From assembly GCA_900543815.1 (NCBI GenBank), contig UQST01000002.1:62001-126000 (forward strand): a stretch of DNA of 64,000 bases. Reading direction: 5' to 3'. Below, one piece after another: positions 28,201-35,114 of this stretch. Below the pieces are notes generated by a model. It was not told where the DNA came from, did no database searches, and saw only the letters and a program-made list of their open reading frames with translations. The translations under genes and the position numbers were made by a program. Within the stretch, counting starts at the first letter, position 1. The number at the start of each line of letters is the position of its first letter. The DNA comes from an uncultured Prevotellaceae bacterium (GTDB taxonomy: Bacteria; Bacteroidota; Bacteroidia; Bacteroidales; Bacteroidaceae).

Positions 28201-29455
28201 CGGCAAGTTGTGGATTACCTATGAGGACAACAGCGGACAGGAAAGCGGTGTGAAGAGTGAGCGCCGACAGGTGCGCACGCAGGCTGAGGGCGAAGAGGTT
28301 GCCCGTGTGCCTTGCAACCAGAACGTCACACTCACTGCCGAACCCAAGGAGGGTTATGCCTTCAAGGGCTGGTATGTGGATGACGAATGCGTGAGCACCG
28401 ACCTGAGTTACACCACTGCTTATCTGGGCCATACCTCTGTGCAGGCCCGCTTCTACGAGAACAACATCCGTCTCACCCTTTCCTATAATGATTTGGGAGG
28501 TACCGTCACGGGTGGCGGAAGCGGACTCTATGCCTATGGAACCAAGCTGAGCCTGCGCGCTCTGGCCACTGACGGCTATGTGTTCACAGGCTGGCTCAAG
28601 GACAACACCATCGTGACCAACGATGAGTACCTGCATCTTACCCTTGAGGAGGCACAGGATGTGCAGGCCGAGTTTGTGATGCTGGGCAGCAAGGTAGGCG
28701 ATGTGAACCTCGACGGATTCATCACCGTGAGTGATATGTCGGCTCTGGGTAGCGTAGTGCTCAAGGAAGAACTCGAGCATGTATCCTATGTCTATTCCGA
28801 TGTCAATCTCGACCGAACCATCGACATCAGCGATATGCCGGCTCTCTCTAATATGCTCTTTGTGGGTGGCAGCGAAGCGCGTGCTATGAAGCGCACTTCC
28901 AGGATGTTCCCCACAGCCGAGTGTGGTGGCATGGTTTTTGCCGATACCCAGTTGCCGCTGGAGTCTGAGGTCGATGCAGCACTCTCCTTCGAAGGGGTGT
29001 TCCAGGCTACCTGCTTCCAGTTTGACCTGCTGTTGCCCGAGGGCATCACCGTGGAGGAAGTGGCTGGCAATGGTGCATCGCAGACGCATGTGTTCGGCTG
29101 GAACCGCATGGACAACGGACTGGTGCGTGTCATCGGATATGCTGCGGATAACGCACAACTGCCTTGCGGACCTCTGGCCAACGTGACAATCAGTGCCCAG
29201 CCAGGTGTGACCGACGGAATCTATGATGTGCTCATGTGCAACATTGTCATGGGACGCAGCGATGCTTCATCGGCCCATCTGCCCAACCGCATGGTGAAGA
29301 TTACCGTGGGCAATGGTGCCACCGGCATCAACGGAACCGACGGCGCTGCACGTCACAGCGGCATTTACGACCTGCAGGGACGTAAAGTGAATTCCACCAC
29401 AGACATCAACAAGGGTGTCTATATTATGAACAGCAAGAAATACATATACAGATGA
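22103..29455 (+). CDS. Giant secreted Calx-beta/CARDB/InlB/dockerin protein, C-terminal part
   Basis: 2450 residues from a GTG at 22103; the natural N-terminus is the fragment beginning at 21484. Four Calx-beta repeats run from about 75 to 490 (VTVLDDE, ILHDND, ITVLDDDG boundaries). A CARDB domain (ITDFQVDKQEVIVGEKIS), an Ig-like domain, a carboxypeptidase-regulatory-like domain (TGADGKFTAELPEGYYNV) and a Cys-rich segment with CNPC and CDQC (about 1150-1292) follow. Near the C-terminus are two InlB-type repeats (FKGWYVDDE, FTGWLKDN), paired dockerin loops (GDVNLDGFITVSDMSAL and DVNLDRTIDISDMPAL, about 2198-2240), a cohesin-like domain and the tail YDLQGRKV...KGVYIMNSKKYIYR. Without the upstream fragment it has no signal peptide, so export as annotated is doubtful. 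Probably a very large adhesin or scaffold. Confidence 0.8.
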   Translation: MDAATESRKFVGTVRSDATLLKKARLSRSATFYVPSSMGMDGEVYAEVTVVGNANLGEIIADQGNNTARSAETIQLGKRLYISSDAKTISEDSRSPVRMKLERSGDWSTEETFTLSSQGTRLINVPATVTIPKGQSGVYFYVYAVDNDEVNTEELERVTVAEANGYESVSQEITVLDDEFLTMTLRYSQAEVTEGETFTLTINMAKAADEEQKVLLSTDMPKRFKFPSEVTVPAGETTVDVQIEAVDDDMADVTQTPLFYAVADHYNKAEAALILHDNDLPDITLEFTPDVVNEGAGLTAIIAKLKRTSATNASVNIRLTDDAKGGLYYSTRSITLSKGVEEAQFTIGVVDNAIVDGDRTYTVEAAVYLSSCSCNPSGTLKGIARKIITVLDDDGPSLSLTCSTAGIKEGSEEGTWITVKRNTGKSGRLPLTLTCDDPRMVFEGDAVIPDGIDYVRIKAKANANSVTNDSKTVVITASANGFTAAKGWLQIIDETLPDAVITDFQVDKQEVIVGEKISTVVTVENQGVIDLPKDTWVQLFFDGVPVDTMFTSKALAPGESLQVDCSFNVPDKVKTGRLQAHVNKNNKVSECLYINNTSEAVAVKVNPPFTATAVPAKATINISESITITGQLEGNDIAGKTVEVYIINESRREVLNPVTDENGAYTTTYTPTSVQLGHFSVGACYPGQGLDSEMASFDILGLRRKSTGGVSHKLTLGYPQENSLVLYNPSAIALTNVRAEIQDCPDDVKVTFNRIPLIEGGDLGSLSYTIEGLAPQTDLEWHILKVKVSSDEGATFNMNIAYHNFTPIGMLKADQTNIKTTMIKGESRDFTFTVRNISSGSTGKMSLVLPQGQSWLTAVTPLNMAPLANGESATIILRMTPTDDMQLNVPVTGNIALNAENADGLAIPFRVETVSGKNGTLEVEVCDEFTYYDETAPRVANAEVVVRHPTTNALVTSGRTGADGKFTAELPEGYYNVNVTADNHDSYRGTVLVDPGTTVSHVVNLSYQAIKVSWEVVETEVEDVYEIKTVVKYETNVPKPVVEVILPDSISQTEVLQNGSTMIYAIVTNKGLIQARNVNVRLGDIKGCVIENLVENGFNLAPGVSVVVPIRISAKSEAAHVPGKFNVRRKSEGFGGFQDCAVNALIDWVFACGGTDKGDYINMVLKLKECAQQNLGGGGGLTFNPEVAEVYGNILSGQIEAKASGGGRGGVFKSVTDCNPCDRDFMACSTKGMRCLYNSMPKATPDIKDLGKGKIMRIKNAVDNYNEVKGFAEEVQGMVDAKCDQCDFSSCVSNPGFSDFPSSMAGVKGLADISRKNQNAAGSTLPDGVEDLSKYAQWEYSTTKKLPDYMNSLAWAWSLGNTMKAALTHLYDCSYWGKSWLEADSVAMSRFIDKLTKWGEGTGSISAEDRPDGVTEEDYEKLISVLSSEETTNTEQQMTYYQDVIKWCNQNAVEKGHLGTTDYFKTSVDDFDKNTENGKKSTGVCASISLQISQTMTMTRQAFLGTLTVTNGHESEPMKDVKLELKVTNEDGDLATSHEFQINPTSLDGFTGELDLTSGWSLAAKGTGVAKITFIPTKYAAPTEPVKYSFGGTLSYTNPYTGATLTRELFPVTLTVKPSPELDLTYFMQRDVMGDNALTPDVVEPSVPAEFALLINNKGAGDATKVNITTNQPEIIENEKGLLIDFEILSSMVNGRDKTLALGGSVASSFGTIPAKSQAFAQWELKCDLLGHFTDYNVSATHVTSYDNPDLSLLDQVTIHELIHSLHVPHAEAGKDSLVAWLVNDIDDAYDLPDALYFSDATVAEVNTVDADLCQVTRVDAYHYVLKVTPEKNGWTYGNIQDPIGGRSALVSITRRSDNQKISTRNFWQSEWTLRDGDEPLQEYRLHFADNIEHGSEEYVLEYVPVPEKTLEVVSITGPDRTKVIEDKPLAKVSVQFNKPIQPETFTHEDLFMRCQGKNVDMSTVSITSDDNTNFILDMGTTTQEDGYYVLDVHTNAILDNENFAGKNGKKADWIQYDGGLVNLAAKAYPANAGKLWITYEDNSGQESGVKSERRQVRTQAEGEEVARVPCNQNVTLTAEPKEGYAFKGWYVDDECVSTDLSYTTAYLGHTSVQARFYENNIRLTLSYNDLGGTVTGGGSGLYAYGTKLSLRALATDGYVFTGWLKDNTIVTNDEYLHLTLEEAQDVQAEFVMLGSKVGDVNLDGFITVSDMSALGSVVLKEELEHVSYVYSDVNLDRTIDISDMPALSNMLFVGGSEARAMKRTSRMFPTAECGGMVFADTQLPLESEVDAALSFEGVFQATCFQFDLLLPEGITVEEVAGNGASQTHVFGWNRMDNGLVRVIGYAADNAQLPCGPLANVTISAQPGVTDGIYDVLMCNIVMGRSDASSAHLPNRMVKITVGNGATGINGTDGAARHSGIYDLQGRKVNSTTDINKGVYIMNSKKYIYR

Positions 29456-31245
29456 GAACCTATCTGATCATAGCTCTCGCCCTGTTCCTGGCTTCTGCCA
29501 GGACAGTGGCTCAGGAGCCCACGGACGTGAGCAAGATGGATTACGCCGTGTATTGCGAGCATACCTATGCTCAGGCAGGAAGCACCGCCGAACTCTACAT
29601 CAAGCTCAAGACGGGCATGGTGTGTGGTGCTTTTTCCACCGATATTGACTTCCCTGATGGAGTGACGGTGACGGGCTTCAGCAGTTGCAGCTATTCCGAC
29701 ATGGTGCCACTGGCACGCTATGTGGGTTCAGCCTGGCGGCAACTCTTTGCCGACATGCTGGTAAAGGGCAATCTGGTGCCTGCCAACACCGACCAGGAGC
29801 TGGTGAAGCTCACGCTCAACGTGGATGCCGGTGTGGCTGCAGGCGACTATCTGCTGCGCTTTCACCACGTGGAAATAGCCTCGCACAATGGTGCGGCAGG
29901 CACAGCAGAGCGTCCAGGCGATATCTATTGCCTGTTGACGGTGCAGCAGGAGCCTGTATATGATCCCGGTTTCAGCGCCACCTTCACGCCAATGGCAGTG
30001 AAGGAGGGGCTTGCCCACGATGAAGACAATCCCCAGCAGTCCACCTGGCTCACCCTGAGCATTGCCAATGCCAAGAACTTGGAAAAGGTGTCCTTCCGCA
30101 TGACACTGCCCCAGGGGATGACGATGGGCACGTATAGTAAAAAGGGAAAGAAATATCCCGACCCCTACTACGCTTGGGATGAGACTTTTGAGAGCGAGGA
30201 TGCGCCCGAGTGTACGCTCAACAGCGACGGCACCTATAGCGTAGTGGCCCAGACCCATGTAGATGCCGGCAACACAGCTCTGGTACGCATCCCTCTGGTG
30301 ACCACCGACATTGTGGCCGATGGTTGCCATGATGTGACGCTCAGCGAGGTGACTATGCAGACGGCTTCCGAGGTGGAAAAGGGCCACGTATATCGTGCCC
30401 GTCCCTTCACGGCATCGCTCGTGGTCAACAGAGCTGACACACGTCAGCTTGACTTGCGCGAAGCCAAGGGAGTGCAGGGAGTCACTGTCGATGTCTCTGC
30501 CAACCCCAATGTCATCATCCTGGCACGTGCCGGACAGGTAACCAATGACCATAATGTGGTGGTAGATGGCGTGTGTGACAATCTGGTGCTTACCGACAAG
30601 ATGCCCTTTGTGGCTCCTTCTGCCTTCGTGGCCAGGCAGGCATCGTATGTGCGCACTGATGCTCCCGAGTGGGGTACAGTGTGCCTGCCTTTTGCTGTGA
30701 GCAGCAATGACCAGGTGCAGTATTACACTCTGGCCGAGGTGAAAGGCTTGAGCGACACCGAGGGTATGATGGTCTTCTCCCCCGTAGAGCGCATTGAGCC
30801 CAACACACCGGCTGTCTATCGTCTCCTTGCCGAGGGCGAGAACTTGCAGGCGAAGTCCACTGATGCCAGTGTGCCAGTCGTGAGCGGCGGTCTGCACAAG
30901 CAGATGGCAGATGGCACCTGGTGCCTGAAGGGAGTGTATGAGGAAACGCGCGTTCGTGAGGCTGCCACTCCGGACTACTACTATATCAAGGCTGGCAAGT
31001 TCTATCATGTGAACGACTACTTCGTTCTTGACCCCTTCCGTGCCTACTTTGAGTTCACTCCTGCCCCTGGTCAGGTCAAGTATCTGCGCCTGGGCATCAG
31101 CGACGATATGCCCAGCGGAGTGGAGTCGGTGCTCACCGAAGGCAATATTCCCGCACGTGTGTATGGTATAGACGGCATCGTGCGTCCCTATGGACAACAG
31201 CAGAGAGGTATCTTGATTATTAACGGAAAGAAATATATAAAGTGA
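29452..31245 (+). CDS. Secreted protein with tandem cohesin-like domains
   Basis: 597 residues, overlapping the preceding gene by ATGA, so translationally coupled. A signal peptide (about 1-21, ending TVAQ) is followed by two cohesin-like beta-sandwiches (about 25-170 and 175-330) with the pattern GAFSTDIDFPDGVTV and FRMTLPQGMTM. The second half is beta-rich with WGTVCLPF, a phrase common in Bacteroidales surface proteins. The tail is VYGIDGIV...RGILIINGKKYIK. No dockerin is seen. The co-transcribed dockerin-bearing proteins upstream make it a possible partner, but binding is inference and the cohesin assignment is by pattern only. Confidence 0.7.
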   Translation: MRTYLIIALALFLASARTVAQEPTDVSKMDYAVYCEHTYAQAGSTAELYIKLKTGMVCGAFSTDIDFPDGVTVTGFSSCSYSDMVPLARYVGSAWRQLFADMLVKGNLVPANTDQELVKLTLNVDAGVAAGDYLLRFHHVEIASHNGAAGTAERPGDIYCLLTVQQEPVYDPGFSATFTPMAVKEGLAHDEDNPQQSTWLTLSIANAKNLEKVSFRMTLPQGMTMGTYSKKGKKYPDPYYAWDETFESEDAPECTLNSDGTYSVVAQTHVDAGNTALVRIPLVTTDIVADGCHDVTLSEVTMQTASEVEKGHVYRARPFTASLVVNRADTRQLDLREAKGVQGVTVDVSANPNVIILARAGQVTNDHNVVVDGVCDNLVLTDKMPFVAPSAFVARQASYVRTDAPEWGTVCLPFAVSSNDQVQYYTLAEVKGLSDTEGMMVFSPVERIEPNTPAVYRLLAEGENLQAKSTDASVPVVSGGLHKQMADGTWCLKGVYEETRVREAATPDYYYIKAGKFYHVNDYFVLDPFRAYFEFTPAPGQVKYLRLGISDDMPSGVESVLTEGNIPARVYGIDGIVRPYGQQQRGILIINGKKYIK

Positions 31246-31433
31246 TGAAAAAGCAGTATAAGAGACCCGAGATGAGTGTGCAGGAGGTGGAGGTGTGCTA
31301 TGTGCTGGCCGACAGCTTAGTCCATGGCGGCCCAGGCACTCCTGGTGACTGGGGCGATATAAAGAAGGAGCATCTGTGGGAAGACGAGTTCTGGGATGAC
31401 CTGGATAACGTCTCGCGCTCTCACAGATTTTAG
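31245..31433 (+). CDS. Small acidic peptide at the end of the secreted-protein block
   Basis: 62 residues whose ATG overlaps the preceding stop (TGATG), which strongly suggests coupled translation. It begins MKKQYKRPEMSVQEVEV, has a middle LADSLVHGGPGTPGDWG and an acidic aromatic end (LWEDEFWDDLDN). There is no signal peptide or membrane segment. It resembles the many short uncharacterised Prevotella/Bacteroides proteins beginning MKK.Y..P, some of which look like leader or precursor peptides. Function unknown. A Rho-independent terminator at 31559 closes the transcript. Confidence 0.7.
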   Translation: MKKQYKRPEMSVQEVEVCYVLADSLVHGGPGTPGDWGDIKKEHLWEDEFWDDLDNVSRSHRF

Positions 31434-31464
31434 TCCGGGCCAACCGGGATAGCAGATGTGTGAA

Positions 31465-31507
31465 TCAGGAATCAGACTCCATCGCAACTAAGAACGGGGA
31501 TTCCTGA
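31465..31507. repeat. 9-bp inverted repeat
   Basis: TCAGGAATC (31465-31473) pairs with GATTCCTGA (31499-31507). It lies between the small-peptide gene and its terminator. Confidence 0.5.
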
Positions 31508-31558
31508 CTCAAGCATCGGGCCTACACAAGGTTCGAGGATATCCTTTTGGGAATGACA

Positions 31559-31600
31559 GACCGTGGTGTTTCTGTTGGAACACTGCGGTCTTTTGTTTTA
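31559..31600 (+). terminator. Rho-independent terminator of the secreted-protein block
   Basis: GACCGTGGTGTT (31559-31570) pairs along its whole length, with two G-U pairs, with AACACTGCGGTC (31579-31590), followed by TTTTGTTTTA. It is closely similar to the terminator at 42589. Confidence 0.85.
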
Positions 31601-31642
31601 TACAGCCGGCAAGGCGAAAAAAGCAATATAGGTTACTTGGCA

Positions 31643-31704
31643 AAGTATCCTTGGATACTTGCCCGTTTATCCTTGGATAAATTGCCAAGTATCCAAGGAT
31701 ACTT
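31643..31704. repeat. Cluster of GTATCC palindromes
   Basis: AAGTATCCTTGGATACTT (31643-31660) and AAGTATCCAAGGATACTT (31687-31704) are reverse complements of each other and each is a palindrome. The core ATCCTTGGAT repeats at 31669-31678 between them. TTTTT follows the last copy. Confidence 0.85.
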
Positions 31705-31924
31705 TTTCAGGCCAGTTTCTTGGCTGGGAAGAGTCGGTTAGATGCGTGGTCCGTTTCCTCTCTCTTCTGACAGGTTTCTTCTTTGCCTACTGAATCCATG
31801 GACGGTATTGCAGAACCCATACCGGGTCAGTTGACACTTGCCGGGAAACCGGTTCTGCTTCTGGTGATGCTTCACTCCTTCCTGTGGGGATGCTCCTTCG
31901 CTTCCCGCAGGAATAGTCTGGGAC

Positions 31925-31959
31925 AAAAAAGGCTGGACTCCTGCATCGGGAGCCCAGCC
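31925..31959 (-). terminator. Rho-independent terminator of the lipoprotein gene
   Basis: On the minus strand GGCTGG-CTCC pairs across 31931-31959 and is followed directly by TTTTTT (31930-31925). It lies 32 bp past the lipoprotein stop codon. Confidence 0.85.
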
Positions 31960-31990
31960 GTGTTGTGTGGGTCTGGCTATCAGCCTGTAG

Positions 31991-33349
31991 TCACTCGTTG
32001 GGCTGGAATGCCAGAGCAGGCACACCACCAGTGAAATTGCCATTGAGGTCAAACTGTGCCATGACCTTACCGTCGCTTCTTCTGTAGGTAGGCAGTATGC
32101 TGCTCTCGTCATAGACGTATTCCTGTGCCGTAAGCCAACTCTGCAAACCAGGTGAGCGCAGGGCTTTGACATCATTAGGGATGAGGACTGCGGCGATGTA
32201 CTTGCCACCGTCTTCCATCAGGAGAATCTCTGGGAAGTCGGGAGAATTGGTCACCACCTTGATGCCAAGCAGGCCACCGAAGCCATCGTCGGCGGTATTC
32301 ACGAAGTAGTCCTTGCTTCTGTACTGCTCCACAGCCTCGTCGAGAGTCATGGTGCCGAACTCTGTGATGGGCTCGGGAATATCTACCGACAGGGGAGGAA
32401 GCTGGCTGGTGAGGTCATCGAAGGTGAACTGAATCATGGGCTGGAAGTCCTGGGCGTTGCCCTCGGGCTTGTTCATGAGCAGATAAGCCACGTACTTCTC
32501 CTCGTAGTTGAAGTATATGTTTGAGCCGTCACTGGGGTCGTTCTGTGAGGTGTAGGTCATTCCCAGATATGTCATATACTTCTCCACCTCGGCTGTTGTG
32601 GGGCGCTTTTCGGGATCGAAGAACACAGCAGCCTCCTCCAGCATAGACTTGGTGGCGGTGTCAAACCAGTACTTGATTCTGGTGTAGCCCTTTGTGTTGG
32701 GAGCCACATCATATACATACACGCCATTTCCCGGCTTCGACTGGGTGACGTTGAGCGTATTGCCGTAATACTGTTCGAATATCTGCACCAACTCCAGCGG
32801 AGCATACTTGCCCAGGTAGGGTACGATGAGACCAGCAGCATTGCTGTCCTCCAGGTTGTTCATGCGTCCCCATGACATTGCTTTCATCGATTTGTTGAAG
32901 ACGAAAAGCTCGTTCTTCTGTTTGTTGATGGCAACGAAGGGCAGTCCCACACCATAGAGAATCACATCGTTGGCCTCTCCCAACTTCACCATCTGGGCTC
33001 TCTCCTCGAGATACTTGGCGACGAGAGTCCATCCCTTAGCGTCTGCATAAGTAGCCTTGGCATAGCGATACTCGTCGGTCACAGGGTCGAAAGCATACAC
33101 GTATTTCACCTCGCTGCCGTTTTCATTCTTGACTGCTGTGAGGTGCTTGCCGTCTGTCTGGGTCACTGTAAAGCCGCGATTGGCCTCTATCTCCTGAATC
33201 CGGCTCATGGTCTGGCCGAAATCCATGCTGGGCAGAGTCACCTCTGTGGAGCCGCCCGGCTCGTTTCCTCCGTTGTCATTGTCGCATGAAGCTACAAACG
33301 GCAGCAGCATGGCAATAGCTGCATAAAGAAATAACTTTCTTGTTCTCAT
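31991..33349 (-). CDS. Lipoprotein of unknown function
   Basis: 452 residues with a clear lipoprotein signal (AAIAMLLPFVASC, Cys22), followed by Asp and a Gly/Asn-rich linker, consistent with anchoring in the outer membrane. The rest is a mixed alpha/beta protein that I do not recognise; it ends with DLNGNFTGGVPALAFQPNE. It contains many aromatic and acidic residues and no catalytic signature. It lies 80 bp downstream of the sialate O-acetylesterase gene with no visible TAnnTTTG element between, so the two may be co-transcribed. A strong terminator follows. Confidence 0.8.
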   Translation of the reverse strand: MRTRKLFLYAAIAMLLPFVASCDNDNGGNEPGGSTEVTLPSMDFGQTMSRIQEIEANRGFTVTQTDGKHLTAVKNENGSEVKYVYAFDPVTDEYRYAKATYADAKGWTLVAKYLEERAQMVKLGEANDVILYGVGLPFVAINKQKNELFVFNKSMKAMSWGRMNNLEDSNAAGLIVPYLGKYAPLELVQIFEQYYGNTLNVTQSKPGNGVYVYDVAPNTKGYTRIKYWFDTATKSMLEEAAVFFDPEKRPTTAEVEKYMTYLGMTYTSQNDPSDGSNIYFNYEEKYVAYLLMNKPEGNAQDFQPMIQFTFDDLTSQLPPLSVDIPEPITEFGTMTLDEAVEQYRSKDYFVNTADDGFGGLLGIKVVTNSPDFPEILLMEDGGKYIAAVLIPNDVKALRSPGLQSWLTAQEYVYDESSILPTYRRSDGKVMAQFDLNGNFTGGVPALAFQPNE

Positions 33350-33429
33350 AAGTTATATTTAATAATGAATAATAATGTCCCGGTCGGGGGATGAGTGCTC
33401 AGCAGGCGGTGAGGGTGCTTGCGCTGACG

Positions 33430-34929
33430 CTACCAGCGGTCTGTGCGGAAGGGGGCAACGTGCAGCCCGCTCTGGGTACGCAACGTGCAAGTGGGGTTGT
33501 CGGCCCATCCATAGCGTACTGCCACGGGGAAGTCTATGCCCTTGCAGCTTACTACCACCTCGTTTCCACTCAGCACCTTGGCTTTGGCCACGTGCCATTG
33601 GCGGTTGGCGCCAGCCAGTATGAAGCCCGGCAGATTGTCCTCGATGACCAGCGGCTCGCTGCCTTGCGGGGTGGCGAAATGGATATGTATGCCGTCGGCC
33701 TCCACGGTGTAGCGCTCATAGACGGGGGCTGTGAAGGCAGTCTTATGCTTGCCGTAGGTCTGGTTCAGTGCGATGGCAGCCATGCGGCGACCCACTTCGC
33801 GCTTCGTCTTGGGGTGGATATCCTTGGCATCGCCCAGGTCTATGTTGCTCACCATACCCGTGTGGGGCAGGCACAGAGCATCGGCTTGTGACTCACGCAA
33901 GAGTGCCCACTGGGATTCCGGTTGCAGGTCGCTGGGCTGCAGGTAATTGGCCAGTTGCACGAAGTAGAAGGGCATGTCGGGGTTCTTCCAGCACTTGCGC
34001 CAGTCGGTGATGAGTGTCTGGAAGAGTGCCTGATGCTGTGCTGCTCGGCCCACATTGTTGCATCCCTGATACCAGATGACGCCTCGGATGGGGAACTCAA
34101 TGAGTGGATGTATCATCGCATTGAAGAGCACCGTAGCATGATTGCTGTGATGGAAATCCTGGATATAGGGTCGCTTCTCCTGAGGCAGACTCTCATAGTA
34201 GTTCTTCACGGCAGTCTCGTCGTACTGCAGAGCGAGTATCTTGCTCGCCTGCTCCTCGAATCCAGTCACCTCCTGCAGCGCTTCGGCACGTGTCCAAGCC
34301 TCGGCGGGTGTACCGCCCCAGTCGTCATCGATGATGCCCACAGGCACCTTCAGCTCCTCCCACAGGCGCAAGGCATAGAAGTAGCAGAGGGCACTGAAGT
34401 TCTCCACAGACTGCGGACTGCACTCCTGCCAGCCGTTCATGTTGACCTCCACTTGCTCCAGCGGGCGCAGACTTGTGCACTTGGCCACCTGCAGGAGACG
34501 TATGTTGGGATAGTTGGCATTGGCTATCTCCTGTTCGTAGTTGAGCACTTTGCCCCATCCCTTGATGGGCATCTCCATGTTGCTCTGTCCGCTTCCCAGC
34601 CACACTTCGCCTATCAGCACGTTGCTCAGAGTGGTCTCCTCGCCGTCGGAGAAGGTCATGTCATAGGGCTTCAGACTGCCCTTGGGCGTCTCGATGGTGA
34701 GCGTGAAGCGTCCGTCGGTGGCAGATGCCTGTGCAGCCACACCTTTCTTGTTCCATCCTGTCACCAGTGTCACCTGGCTTCCGGGTTTGGCTGTGCCATG
34801 GATGGTGAGGGTGCTCTTCTGCTGGAGCACCATGTTGCTCGTGAAGTGGGTGGGCAGTGTCACCCGGCTCCAGGCTGTCTGTCCCACGAACAGCAGTCCG
34901 CAGAGCAGTGTGAGTGATAGTCTTTTCAT
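33430..34929 (-). CDS. Sialate O-acetylesterase-like SGNH esterase
   Basis: 499 residues with a signal peptide (MKRLSLTLLCGLLFVGQTAWS). The SGNH/GDSL-type esterase domain begins at about residue 100 with GSGQSNMEMP, whose Ser is the nucleophile, and GVIWYQGCNN is the second conserved block. An N-terminal Ig-like beta domain precedes it (about 25-95). Family members remove O-acetyl groups from sialic acids or from plant polysaccharides such as xylan, letting glycosidases act. The ATG at 34929 is chosen over one at 34959 because the promoter element at 34957-34964 would overlap the longer start. The specific substrate cannot be decided; the host-versus-plant question is open. Confidence 0.87.
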   Translation of the reverse strand: MKRLSLTLLCGLLFVGQTAWSRVTLPTHFTSNMVLQQKSTLTIHGTAKPGSQVTLVTGWNKKGVAAQASATDGRFTLTIETPKGSLKPYDMTFSDGEETTLSNVLIGEVWLGSGQSNMEMPIKGWGKVLNYEQEIANANYPNIRLLQVAKCTSLRPLEQVEVNMNGWQECSPQSVENFSALCYFYALRLWEELKVPVGIIDDDWGGTPAEAWTRAEALQEVTGFEEQASKILALQYDETAVKNYYESLPQEKRPYIQDFHHSNHATVLFNAMIHPLIEFPIRGVIWYQGCNNVGRAAQHQALFQTLITDWRKCWKNPDMPFYFVQLANYLQPSDLQPESQWALLRESQADALCLPHTGMVSNIDLGDAKDIHPKTKREVGRRMAAIALNQTYGKHKTAFTAPVYERYTVEADGIHIHFATPQGSEPLVIEDNLPGFILAGANRQWHVAKAKVLSGNEVVVSCKGIDFPVAVRYGWADNPTCTLRTQSGLHVAPFRTDRW

Positions 34930-34956
34930 TCTGTAGTCAATTAGGTTTCTTTTCTG

Positions 34957-34964
34957 CAAAATTA
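34957..34964 (-). promoter_or_regulatory. -7 promoter element, sialate O-acetylesterase gene
   Basis: TAATTTTG on the minus strand, about 28 bp before the ATG at 34929. Confidence 0.6.
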
Positions 34965-35029
34965 CGCGTTTTCTCCTTTTTCATAGTAATTCTTAGACCA
35001 GAAAGAAACGTTCCTTGATTAAAATTGCC

Positions 35030-35037
35030 TAACTTTG
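35030..35037 (+). promoter_or_regulatory. -7 promoter element, GDPD gene
   Basis: TAACTTTG, divergent from the esterase promoter; the leader to 35115 is about 70 nt. A TTG at 35015 is too close to serve as a good -33. Confidence 0.55.
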
Positions 35038-35114
35038 TAAGGCAAACGGGGGTGATGGGTAACAATTCGCTGCCGTTTGTGCATCAAAAGACAACTGATT
35101 AAAGCAAAACAGAT

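Noticed and set aside
26783..29158. A 791-codon antisense frame inside the giant surface-protein gene.
   Set aside because: The His/Leu/Val-rich composition is that of a GC-rich gene read backwards; the sense frame has clear domains.
31520..31545. GGTTCGA at 31530 recalls the T-loop of a tRNA.
   Set aside because: No acceptor stem, D-arm or anticodon arm could be fitted around it.
34959..34961. Longer in-frame starts for several genes (34959, 44598, 4373, 40134).
   Set aside because: They lie on or upstream of the promoter -7 elements, and the shorter starts fit signal peptides or family N-termini.
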